Assembly: GCA_903892995.1 (NCBI GenBank)
Contig: CAITKP010000015.1
Location: forward strand, 1 to 51,676
DNA: 51,676 bases
Origin: an uncultured Campylobacterales bacterium
GTDB taxonomy: Bacteria > Campylobacterota > Campylobacteria > Campylobacterales > Sulfurimonadaceae
Reading direction: 5' to 3'
Positions 44,222-51,137 of this stretch are shown piece by piece; position 1 is the stretch's first letter, and every line of letters begins with the position of its first letter. Under the pieces are notes generated by a model. The model saw only the letters and a list, made by a program, of their open reading frames with translations, was not told the DNA's origin and searched no databases. The translations under genes were made by a program, and so were the position numbers.

Positions 44222-44443
44222 TTATACCCTCTTGTGCTCTACGAGTGAGAGTATCATCGCCAAAGAAAAGCCGTCATTGTCATAACCCTCTTCTTGACAG
44301 CTTCCACATTTGTTTCCAAGGGGACAGATATCTTGTTCGAGGAGCTCTTTGAAGGAGCTGATATTGTTGTTTTTAATAAGGTCGATCACCTCTTGTGCTG
44401 TGATATGGTTACAGACACAGACCTCTTTTTCTCTCTTTAGCAT
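44222..44443 (-). CDS. BFD-like [2Fe-2S]-binding protein
   Basis: The 73-residue protein begins MLKREKEVCVCNHITAQEVIDLIK and has CPLGNKCGSC, giving the CxC...C...C pattern of bacterioferritin-associated ferredoxin-type domains. Such domains bind a [2Fe-2S] cluster and pass electrons or release iron. It is divergent from the flavin reductase gene, with only 48-54 bases between them. A paired electron-transfer function is plausible. Confidence 0.78.
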   Translation of the reverse strand: MLKREKEVCVCNHITAQEVIDLIKNNNISSFKELLEQDICPLGNKCGSCQEEGYDNDGFSLAMILSLVEHKRV

Positions 44444-44497
44444 AGCAAAACCCTTTATTTTTTTAAGTATGATAGAATTATAGCATTAGGAGTGCAT

Positions 44498-45451
44498 ATG
44501 CAAAGAGTTTATGAGATGGTAATTGTGGGTGCTGGACCTGCTGGGATTGCGGCTGCTGTGGAGAGTTATTTATTGGGGATTCGTGATATTTTGATGCTTG
44601 AAAAAGATGAAAATCATAATGCAACTATCCGCAAATACTATAAAGACAATAAACGTGTAGATAAAGACTGGAAAGGTCAAAAAGTAGAGCTCGATGGCAA
44701 TATTTACTTTCTTGATGGCACAAAAGAGACCACTTTAGATTTTTTTGATGAGGTGATACAAAGTCATGGCATTGAGCTTAAAACGCATACAGAAGTAAGC
44801 AAGATTGTTAAAAATGGAGATATTTTTGAAATCTCTATCGCTGGAGAGATCCTTCATGCAAAATATGTGGTTGTGACTATTGGGCGCATGGGAAAACCAA
44901 ATAAGCCAGAGTATAAAATCCCATCTTCGATAAAATCAAAAGTAGGCTATACGCTTGATGACTGTAAAGATGGCGAGAAGATACTTGTCGTTGGCGGCGG
45001 TGATAGCGCGATAGAGTATGCTGTTGATCTAAGCACAAAGAACGAAGTGGCTATCTGTTATAGACGTGCAACTTTTAGACGTGCAAATCCGACAAATCAA
45101 AAAGATATCGCCAATGCAATCGCACATAAAGAGGTAAGGGCGATTTTAAATGTCAATATCTCAGGTCTTGAAGATCAAGATGGACGTGTGAAAGTGCTCT
45201 TTGATGAAGTGGAAAATGAGGTGTATGACAGAGTGATCTATGCTATTGGCGGCACAACTCCAAGCGCATTTTTGGCAAGTTCAGGGATTGAGGAAAAAGA
45301 TGGCAAACCTGTGCATGATGAAAATTATGAAACAGCGACAAAAGGGCTTTTTGTAGCCGGAGATATCACGCAAGAATCAGGTGGCTCAATCGCTCTTGGG
45401 CTCAATCACGGCTACAAAATAGCGTGTCATATCAACGCGCAAAAATCCTAA
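44498..45451 (+). CDS. FAD/NAD(P)-dependent reductase lacking the redox CxxC
   Basis: The roughly 317-residue enzyme has the FAD motif VIVGAGPAGIAAAVE near residue 8, the NAD(P) motif KILVVGGGDSAIEYAVD near residue 162 and GLFVAGDIT near 285. The domain order is like thioredoxin reductase, but I see no CxxC active site. It is therefore closer to YpdA-like or ferredoxin reductase-like enzymes. The divergent BFD-like gene may encode a partner. Start ATG 44498 has AGGAG at 44488-44492. The last 16 codons lie in the first copy of the 105-bp direct repeat. Confidence 0.8.
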   Translation: MQRVYEMVIVGAGPAGIAAAVESYLLGIRDILMLEKDENHNATIRKYYKDNKRVDKDWKGQKVELDGNIYFLDGTKETTLDFFDEVIQSHGIELKTHTEVSKIVKNGDIFEISIAGEILHAKYVVVTIGRMGKPNKPEYKIPSSIKSKVGYTLDDCKDGEKILVVGGGDSAIEYAVDLSTKNEVAICYRRATFRRANPTNQKDIANAIAHKEVRAILNVNISGLEDQDGRVKVLFDEVENEVYDRVIYAIGGTTPSAFLASSGIEEKDGKPVHDENYETATKGLFVAGDITQESGGSIALGLNHGYKIACHINAQKS

Positions 45452-45505
45452 TCTTTTAAAAGTGGCTCATCTGTGGAGGTCTCTACATGTAGGCTTTCCT
45501 CTTCA
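45401..45505. repeat. 105-bp direct repeat, left copy
   Basis: Identical to 46901-47005 except for one T/C mismatch (45497/46997). It starts sharply at CTCAATCACG and ends at CTCTTCA. It contains the last 16 codons of the reductase gene and, in the opposite direction, a dead-end copy of the tail of the AMMECR1-like gene. A CTACATGTAGG palindrome lies inside. The two copies are exactly 1500 bases apart. Confidence 0.97.
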
Positions 45506-45532
45506 GATGATCGCAATTCATTCTCGACTCAT

Positions 45533-46003
45533 TTATTTGAGTTTATATTTCTTTACAAGTGAATCAACGATTCCCTCCATCACAGAGCCAGGAGATATTT
45601 CATCCCAATCTGCTTGATAATTAGATGTAGTTATGACAGAACCATTACAGTTATATCGAGCTGTACCAAGACCTGCAGATTTCATAGTGTTATAGTTTAT
45701 TATGAATAAGTCCTTGCCATACCCATAATTGCTATAATCATCATATTTTCCAAGACTTTCTATTCTAGCAAGTCGTCCTTGTTCAGAGGCAAGCCATATC
45801 GTCCACACTTTAATTGTTTTGTTTTTTTTATCGATACTTATCGAGCGATTATCTGCCAATATTAAAGGATAAGCCTGACTGCTGGCTACACCAAAATATC
45901 GATTATCTGCAAATTCTTTGAGATCCTGACATACGTAAGGCCAATCACCATCAGCTACTAGAGTCATTGCGACAAACATTAATCCAAAAATTATTTTTTT
46001 CAT
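45533..46003 (-). CDS. Exported protein, adhesin-E-like (islet)
   Basis: The 156-residue protein has a signal peptide (MKKIIFGLMFVAMTLVADG). The body has KNKTIKVWTIWLASEQGR, then a tyrosine-rich central segment, YNCNGSVITTSNYQADWDEISPGSVMEGIVDSLVKKY. The order of VW.....R, the Y.C.G stretch and the final I.PGS..E.I..... resembles the surface-adhesin E family, though the usual final Cys is absent. It is probably periplasmic or surface-exposed. Third gene of the islet operon, 15 bases after the 66-residue gene. Confidence 0.55.
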   Translation of the reverse strand: MKKIIFGLMFVAMTLVADGDWPYVCQDLKEFADNRYFGVASSQAYPLILADNRSISIDKKNKTIKVWTIWLASEQGRLARIESLGKYDDYSNYGYGKDLFIINYNTMKSAGLGTARYNCNGSVITTSNYQADWDEISPGSVMEGIVDSLVKKYKLK

Positions 46004-46018
46004 TAAAACTCTTTTCTA

Positions 46019-46219
46019 TTAGTATTCACAATAGTCACTACCAAAAAAGATTTGATATATTTGCCCATTTACTTTATATGTTCCAATGTTGCCATACTTA
46101 TACCCATACGCTCCATAATCACAACTAATCAGGGATGCATAAGCACCTCCTATCATATACGCTTGTACTGAATTTGACATAGCTAAAAAAATTAAAAACC
46201 CTGTAAATATCTTTTTCAT
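46019..46219 (-). CDS. Small exported protein, Gly/Tyr-rich (islet)
   Basis: The 66-residue protein has a signal peptide (MKKIFTGFLIFLAMSNSVQA). The mature part of about 46 residues is Gly/Tyr-rich with two cysteines (LISCDYGAYGYKYG...FFGSDYCEY) that may form a disulfide. I recognise no family. Its start overlaps the stop of the YodC-like gene by 4 bases (ATGA), so they are co-translated. It may be a secreted effector or an envelope peptide. Confidence 0.55.
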   Translation of the reverse strand: MKKIFTGFLIFLAMSNSVQAYMIGGAYASLISCDYGAYGYKYGNIGTYKVNGQIYQIFFGSDYCEY

Positions 46220-46386
46220 AAGTCAACTTTCTGAAGTGTAGCTTGTTCAAAATACCCACGAAATGCTTCCGTATGCTTATCTGTAAACCATACACAATTC
46301 AAACTTTCTTCATCGACTGTTTCAACTGTCATAATTGGTCCGCCTGATTTTAATTGAACTATATCTCCAACTGAAAAATTTCTCAT
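46216..46386 (-). CDS. YodC-like (DUF2158) small protein (islet)
   Basis: The 56-residue protein reads MRNFSVGDIVQLKSGGPIMT, followed by a segment containing CVWF. That matches the YodC/DUF2158 family: F.VGD.VQLKSGGP.MTV......C.WF. It is a small beta-barrel-like domain of unknown function, common on accessory DNA. It is first in the operon, followed by two exported protein genes. Confidence 0.75.
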   Translation of the reverse strand: MRNFSVGDIVQLKSGGPIMTVETVDEESLNCVWFTDKHTEAFRGYFEQATLQKVDL

Positions 46387-46408
46387 TTAAGCCCTTTTTA
46401 TTTTCCTA

Positions 46409-46478
46409 ATCGGATAATAATATCCGATAGCAATTTACATCAAGCTTAATATTTGAATTATATTATTCAAAACGGATA
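46409..46478. promoter_or_regulatory. Islet operator and divergent promoters
   Basis: ATCGGATA (46409-46416), ATAA, TATCCGAT (46421-46428) is a perfect 8-bp inverted repeat. On the minus strand it covers a TATTAT -10 of the YodC operon, with TTGATG as -35 (46438-46443) and an 18-base spacer. A third half-site CGGATA (46473-46478) lies between a rightward TATTAT (46461-46466) and the regulator start. The regulator probably represses both directions. Inference from layout. Confidence 0.55.
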
Positions 46479-46487
46479 AGGCTTTTA

Positions 46488-46874
46488 GTGGAAATTATTG
46501 ATAAAATCAACTATCTTATAAAAGAAAAAAATTTACAGAAAAAAGATTTCGTTAAAATGCTTCAAGCTATTGAGCCAAAATTGAAATGTACAGGTGAAAT
46601 ACCTAGCGAGCAAACAATTTATGGATATTTGAATGGCAAGCGAGAATTAAAAGTTGAACTCATTCCATATATTGCGGAAGTGCTAGGTGTGGATGAGCAG
46701 GAGCTTTTTCGTTTTGACATTGAGTATGCAACTGAATATAACCTGCGCTACTCCAAGGATGCAAGAGAGATTTTAGATCTCCTCCAATACACTCCAAAAC
46801 CCATGTTGGAGCAGATTAAAATCGTGATGCGAAGATTTAAAAAGACGTATGAAGAAGGACTAAAAGAATTATAA
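46488..46874 (+). CDS. XRE-like transcriptional regulator (islet)
   Basis: The 128-residue protein has an N-terminal helix-turn-helix with a longer loop: INYLIKEKNLQKKDFVKMLQAIEPKLKCTGEIPSEQTIYGYLNGKRELKVELIPYIAEVLGVDEQELF. A helical C-terminal part (residues 75-128) may dimerize. The start is GTG 46488 with AAGG at 46478-46481. The regulator probably binds the ATCGGATA-type operator before it and controls the divergent operon. A plausible phage- or element-type regulator. Confidence 0.7.
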   Translation: MEIIDKINYLIKEKNLQKKDFVKMLQAIEPKLKCTGEIPSEQTIYGYLNGKRELKVELIPYIAEVLGVDEQELFRFDIEYATEYNLRYSKDAREILDLLQYTPKPMLEQIKIVMRRFKKTYEEGLKEL

Positions 46875-46900
46875 AATAATGTTTGCAGGTTTCTTAGCTA

Positions 46901-47005
46901 CTCAATCACGGCTACAAAATAGCGTGTCATATCAACGCGCAAAAATCCTAATCTTTTAAAAGTGGCTCATCTGTGGAGGTCTCTACATGTAGGCTTCCCT
47001 CTTCA
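46901..47005. repeat. 105-bp direct repeat, right copy
   Basis: Matches 45401-45505 with one mismatch. It supplies the last 19 codons and the stop of the AMMECR1-like gene (minus strand), and contains an unused copy of the end of the reductase gene (NHGYKIACHINAQKS, plus strand). The sequence to its left is not shared with the left copy, so the boundary is sharp. Confidence 0.97.
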
Positions 47006-47316
47006 TCTGGTATGAGAAGAGAAAGAGAGATGCTAGCACGTAGGTACTCAGCGGTTGTGAGAGGTGAAAATCGAGGGTCTTGAAATGCTGCGACTTTTGC
47101 ATTGTAGATGATGTCATCGATAAGCGCTTGAGAGGGATGCTCGCTCTTTGCTTCACCGCGTATTTCATCGTGAATTTTTAAAGTGACGATACATCCGACT
47201 TGTTGCTCTAATGCAGGATAAGTAGCTAAAAGTTCATCACGTTTGATAATACGTTTTGCTTCGATAACCTCTTCGATGGAGTCGCGTACGAGTTGAAGCA
47301 ATGGTGATCTTGTCAT
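46948..47316 (-). CDS. Truncated AMMECR1-like domain protein
   Basis: The 122-residue protein starts SPLLQLVRDSIEEVIEAKRIIKRDELL and has VGCIVTLKIHDEIRG and FQDPRFSPLTTAEYLRASISLSLL, which match the AMMECR1 fold (GCFVTLK..g.LRGCIG, DPRFPPLT..E, ISVSLL). The LRGCIG motif is replaced by RGEAKSEHPSQAL, and the last about 50 residues of the usual domain are missing. It may be a shortened family variant or a decayed gene. Its 3' end is in the right direct repeat. It is downstream of bioB on the same strand, with GGAG before the ATG. Confidence 0.6.
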   Translation of the reverse strand: MTRSPLLQLVRDSIEEVIEAKRIIKRDELLATYPALEQQVGCIVTLKIHDEIRGEAKSEHPSQALIDDIIYNAKVAAFQDPRFSPLTTAEYLRASISLSLLIPDEEGSLHVETSTDEPLLKD

Positions 47317-47370
47317 GTGCGACTCCTTTTTTGAAAGATTATAGCAAAACTATTAAAACGATGCGCTTAC

Positions 47371-48216
47371 TTATTTTACAGATGCTGCGACTTCTAGATC
47401 AAGAGAGCGAAGCATCTCTAAATCTCTGTTTTTCTCTCTTCCCAAAGTTGTGAGGTAGTTTCCGATGACGATGGAGTTTGCGCCCGCTTCAAAGATCTCA
47501 TTTTGTCTCTCGCCAAACATCATCTCTCTTCCGCCTGCGACCATGATACGATCTGCATCACATAAAACTTCTCGTGTCAGACGGATTAGATCAAGTGCTT
47601 CATCAACACTGAGTGCATTTGGTTTGAGAGGAAGCGCTGGATTGTGGTGATAAAAATTGATCGGTACAGAAGTCGGATTTAGTTCTTTGAGAGAATTGAG
47701 CATACTGACTCTATCCCCTTGCGTTTCTCCAAGTCCAAAGATTCCGCCTGTTATGAGCACAAGTCCTGCTTGCTTTACATGTAAGCAGGTTTGAAATCTT
47801 TCATCCCATGGATGGGTTGTGCAGATTTGCTCATAAAACTCACGAGATGTTTCAAGATTGTGGTTATAGGCTTTGATACCCGCTTCTTTGAGTGCTAAAA
47901 GTTGCTCTAAAGAAGCTGTTCCATTACAAGCAATAAGGCGAAGTTCTGGGACTTCACGGCTCACTTCACGCGCGACATTACATACAAATTTGAGGGTTTT
48001 CTCATCAAGCCCTTTATGTGCAGTCACAAGACAAAATCCAAGTGCACCGCTTGCTCTTGCTTCTTTGGCTTCTTCTACGATCTTCTCGATAGGTTTTTGG
48101 ATATAACGCTCGATATCCGCTTTATACTTTACACTTTGCGAGCAAAACTTGCAATCCTCGTTACATGTACCGCTGTTGATGTTGCTAATGGCACATAAAA
48201 ATATTTTTTTACTCAT
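47371..48216 (-). CDS. bioB: Biotin synthase
   Basis: The 281-residue radical-SAM enzyme has the cluster motif CNEDCKFCSQS (Cys18, Cys22, Cys25), then LVTAHKGLDEKTLKFV and AYNHNLETSREFYEQICTTHPWDER. It inserts sulfur into dethiobiotin. It is shorter than E. coli BioB (346), as is usual for the Campylobacterota form. It overlaps the phosphoesterase gene by 4 bases. Biotin serves the AccB protein here. A palindrome copy (47775-47784) lies inside. Confidence 0.94.
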   Translation of the reverse strand: MSKKIFLCAISNINSGTCNEDCKFCSQSVKYKADIERYIQKPIEKIVEEAKEARASGALGFCLVTAHKGLDEKTLKFVCNVAREVSREVPELRLIACNGTASLEQLLALKEAGIKAYNHNLETSREFYEQICTTHPWDERFQTCLHVKQAGLVLITGGIFGLGETQGDRVSMLNSLKELNPTSVPINFYHHNPALPLKPNALSVDEALDLIRLTREVLCDADRIMVAGGREMMFGERQNEIFEAGANSIVIGNYLTTLGREKNRDLEMLRSLDLEVAASVK

Positions 48217-48731
48217 AATGTCCTCTCGAAAACGAAGTGGGATTCGTTAAATAGTTCCTCTTTTGGATCTTTACTGTAATAGCTTACTTTATAAGTGTTA
48301 TTCTCTATTTCAAGCATTGCAAACTCTGTGAGAGACTTGTTTCTCGCGCAAGTTTCACCTGGATTTAAAAAGAGTGTGTTGTTTTTGAAATCGCACTCAA
48401 AGATATGTGTATGCCCAAAAATCACTACATCAGCATCTGGATTCATATAAAATGGAAGATGCATCAGTTTAAATTTTGTGTTTGCGAGTTTGAAGTAGTA
48501 GGGTTCTTGTACGAGAAAGTAGCTGTTGTGATAAGAAGCGAGATGGGCATCATTGTTTCCATAAACCGCTCTATATTCTAAACCGCTATTTTTAAGAAGT
48601 TCCAACACCTCAGGCTCGACGATATCTCCTGCATGGATCAAAAACTCAGCACCATTTTTTATAAGATGCTTGATCGCTTTTTTAGCGAGCTTTGTTTTTT
48701 TATGCGTGTCTGAGAGAATACCGATCTTCAT
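48213..48731 (-). CDS. YfcE/MJ0936-type metallophosphoesterase
   Basis: The 172-residue protein has the calcineurin-type metal motifs: GILSDTHKK (residues 4-12), LIHAGDIVEPEVL, AVYGNNDAH and VIFGHTHIFECDFKNNTLFLNPGET. It is a cytosolic phosphodiesterase of the YfcE family, with activity on model phosphodiesters; the physiological substrate is unknown. It starts directly after the stop of topA with no gap, so it is translated with topA and bioB. Confidence 0.88.
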   Translation of the reverse strand: MKIGILSDTHKKTKLAKKAIKHLIKNGAEFLIHAGDIVEPEVLELLKNSGLEYRAVYGNNDAHLASYHNSYFLVQEPYYFKLANTKFKLMHLPFYMNPDADVVIFGHTHIFECDFKNNTLFLNPGETCARNKSLTEFAMLEIENNTYKVSYYSKDPKEELFNESHFVFERTL

Positions 48732-50960
48732 TTATGCCTCTTCTTCGCTCTCTCTTGGTGTTTTGTTTTTGCATTTTATACACTCATAAATATCTTTGTT
48801 TCTATAAACACGAGCTGCTAAAACACCGCCACAGCCATCCTCCGCGCAGCGCAGGGTTGAGGGCTCAAACTTGGAAATAAACTTACATGTAGGGTAGTTT
48901 TCACATCCCCAAAATGCTCCTCTGCGTGATTGGCGAAAGAGAAGTTTTCCGCCACAATCAGGACAAGGAATCTCTGAAACTTTTGAAGCAGTGGCTTCAA
49001 GCGTTTTTGTGTTTTTACATTTTGGATAGCCGCTACATGCTAAAAACTGTCCATTACGTCCATTTTTTATGATCATATCGCTGCCACATTTGTCACATTT
49101 TTCTTCGCTTGTTTGCTCGTTTGAAGTCTCTGCCTTCTCTTCGCCTTCTACTTGTTCTGTGTATTTACATTTTGGGAAGCCGCTACATGCGATAAAATTG
49201 CCATATCTTCCTGAGCGCAGGAGAAGTTCACTGCCACATTTTGGACAGTTTCTTCCTGTAGGTTGTGCGAGTTTTGTGCTGATGATACTCTCTTTGCCCT
49301 CTTCGATCTCTTTCATAAATGGAAAATAGAAATCTTGCAAGGTTTTTTGCCAATCTTTTTTCCCCTCGGCAATCTCATCGAGAACCTCCTCCATATTTGC
49401 AGTAAAAGAAGCATCCACGATCTCTTTGAAGTTTTTTTCCAAGAGTTCAGTAACCGTAAAAGCCATCTCTGTTGGAATCAACTGTTTTTTCTCAACATTG
49501 ATGTAAGTACGAACAGTTAAAGTGGAGATAGTCGGTGCATAAGTCGATGGACGACCGATGCCCTCTGCTTCGAGTTTTTTGATGATAGAAGCTTCGTTGT
49601 AACGAGCTGGTGGTTCGGTAAAGTGTTGTGATGGATTGATGGATTTTATATCTATCGCATCGCCTTGTGTGAGCGCAGGAAGCAGTTTATCTTTGTCATC
49701 ACTGCCAAGCACTTTGTAAAAACCATCAAATAAGAGTTTGCGTCCCGTTGCTCTATATTCTACATTTTGACTTGCAAAAGTGATACTTTGTTGTTCAAAA
49801 ATTGCATCATTCATCTGACAAGCCATAAATCTTTCATAGATGAGTTTGTAAAGTTTTATCTCATCAGCCTTGAGATATTTACTTGCTATTTCAGGCGTGA
49901 AAGAGAGCATTGTCGGGCGGATCGCTTCGTGGGCTTCTTGTGCGCCTTTTGATTTTTTATCATAAGATTTAGCTTCATTTGGAAGATACTTTTCACCAAA
50001 TCTATTTACGATCTCTTCGCGCACTGCATCTACGGCTTCTTTTGCCATATTGAGTGAGTCGGTACGCATATAGGTGATAACCCCGCTTGTACCATCTGGA
50101 GTTTTGACACCCTCATAAAGCGCTTGAGCGATCATCATCGTCTTTTTTGGTGAATACCCAAGTTTACTTGAAGCGGTTTGTTGCAAAGTTGAAGTCATAA
50201 ATGGCGGAGGCGTTGAAGTTTTACGCTGTTTTGTTTCAATAGAAGCAACGCTAAAACTCTCTTTACTCACATTTGTGACAATCTCTTTTGCATCTTTTTC
50301 ATTGGTAATAGTGAGTTTGTCTATCTTCTCACCAAAGTATGAAACAAGGTTTGCTTCGATTTCTGGTTTAAAAATTGTATCAATAGTCCAATACTCTTGG
50401 GGGATAAACGCTTTGATCTCGCGCTCACGGTCAACGATGATTTTAAGTGTAGATGACTGGACACGTCCAGCTGAGAGCCCTTTTTGTATCTTTGCACTTA
50501 AAAGAGGTGAGAGTTTGTATCCCACGATGCGATCAAGTAAACGGCGAGTTTGCTGTGCATTGACGCGATCCATATCGATTTTTCTTGCAGTTTCGAGTGC
50601 ATGAGTGATCGCTGTTTTTGTGATCTCATGAAACACGATTCTAGGAAGGGCTGCGGGATCTTTTTTGATCGCTTGAGCGATATGCCAGCCGATCGCTTCT
50701 CCCTCGCGATCCTCATCGGTCGCGATATAGATGGTATCTGCTTTTTTTGCTAGATCTTGTATCTCTTTGACTGTTGCGCTATTCTCTTTTGCTACACTGT
50801 ATGCAGGAACAAGTTCATTTTTTTCATCCACTGTGATTCCAAAGCGTGATTTTGGCAGGTCTCTTATGTGACCTTTTGAGGCGATGACCTCATATCCTTT
50901 ACCCAAAAAGTTTTTGATAGTACGTGCTTTGGCAGGTGACTCGACGATAATTAGATCCAA
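48732..50960 (-). CDS. topA: DNA topoisomerase I
   Basis: The 742-residue type IA topoisomerase has the Toprim domain at the start (DLIIVESPAKARTIKNFLG, IATDEDREGEAIGWH). The catalytic Tyr is in GVITYMRTDSLN near residue 297. The C-terminus holds four zinc-finger units (CPKCGSEL, CDKCGSDM, CPDCGGKL, CAEDGCGGV). It relaxes negative supercoils. It heads the topA-yfcE-bioB set. Length is normal. Confidence 0.96.
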   Translation of the reverse strand: MDLIIVESPAKARTIKNFLGKGYEVIASKGHIRDLPKSRFGITVDEKNELVPAYSVAKENSATVKEIQDLAKKADTIYIATDEDREGEAIGWHIAQAIKKDPAALPRIVFHEITKTAITHALETARKIDMDRVNAQQTRRLLDRIVGYKLSPLLSAKIQKGLSAGRVQSSTLKIIVDREREIKAFIPQEYWTIDTIFKPEIEANLVSYFGEKIDKLTITNEKDAKEIVTNVSKESFSVASIETKQRKTSTPPPFMTSTLQQTASSKLGYSPKKTMMIAQALYEGVKTPDGTSGVITYMRTDSLNMAKEAVDAVREEIVNRFGEKYLPNEAKSYDKKSKGAQEAHEAIRPTMLSFTPEIASKYLKADEIKLYKLIYERFMACQMNDAIFEQQSITFASQNVEYRATGRKLLFDGFYKVLGSDDKDKLLPALTQGDAIDIKSINPSQHFTEPPARYNEASIIKKLEAEGIGRPSTYAPTISTLTVRTYINVEKKQLIPTEMAFTVTELLEKNFKEIVDASFTANMEEVLDEIAEGKKDWQKTLQDFYFPFMKEIEEGKESIISTKLAQPTGRNCPKCGSELLLRSGRYGNFIACSGFPKCKYTEQVEGEEKAETSNEQTSEEKCDKCGSDMIIKNGRNGQFLACSGYPKCKNTKTLEATASKVSEIPCPDCGGKLLFRQSRRGAFWGCENYPTCKFISKFEPSTLRCAEDGCGGVLAARVYRNKDIYECIKCKNKTPRESEEEA

Positions 50961-51137
50961 ATTATTTTCCTATATATGTAGTATGCTACTTTCAATTTCG
51001 AAAGTGTATCAAAAAAAAATAAAATAATTTGGAAAAAAAATTAAAGCTTTTTGTTTATGTGGCGATATAGTTTGCATCAGCAAGGACGCTGAGAAAATTT
51101 TGAAGAGCCAAGAGCTCTCACCCAAAAAGGATTTAAG
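50961..51137. other. Divergent region between topA and flagellin
   Basis: Contains the topA promoter side and the flagellin leader. A poly-A tract (51010-51040) precedes the sigma-28-like promoter. No gene seen. Confidence 0.55.
51042..51069 (+). promoter_or_regulatory. Sigma-28-like flagellin promoter
   Basis: TAAAG (51042-51046) and GCGATATA (51062-51069) are separated by 15 bases and match the TAAA...CGATAT pattern of FliA (sigma-28) flagellar promoters. The gene starts 68 bases later. The spacing is consistent with class 3 flagellar expression. Confidence 0.65.

Larger units (their letters stand above)
45506..47005. mobile_element. 1500-bp accessory islet between direct repeats
   Basis: The segment sits between two convergent genes whose stop codons overlap by 3 bases in each repeat copy (TCCTAATC). 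The left copy completes the reductase, and the right copy completes the AMMECR1-like gene. Without the segment the pair would be directly convergent. It encodes an XRE-like regulator, a YodC-like protein and two exported small proteins, with no transposase, integrase or tRNA. Acquisition by single crossover of a circular molecule, or by replication slippage/duplication, would leave such repeats. Homologous recombination could delete it again. Confidence 0.75.
125..47784. repeat. TTACATGTAA palindrome family (21 exact copies)
   Basis: Exact copies by my reading start at 125, 2821, 10887, 12075, 12294, 15369, 16716, 17732, 23498, 25888, 28148, 35245, 36620, 38645, 39684, 39925, 41676, 41803, 43039, 44198 and 47775. 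About 16 more carry the inner TACATGTA with a changed flank (near 1173, 3248, 3588, 7440, 14791, 16446, 17097, 17911, 18547, 27058, 31246, 33731, 45484, 46984, 48161, 48882). Fourteen exact copies are in coding regions, read as LTCK, LHVS or similar. Most are followed by G. Confidence 0.9.

Noticed and set aside
45401-47005. Simple IS element or integron at the islet
   Set aside because: No transposase, integrase or terminal inverted repeats were found, and the direct repeats are far longer than an IS target duplication.
125-47784. CRISPR array or tandem repeat made of the palindrome
   Set aside because: Copies are irregularly scattered from 127 bases to several kb apart and are not separated by unique spacers of constant size.
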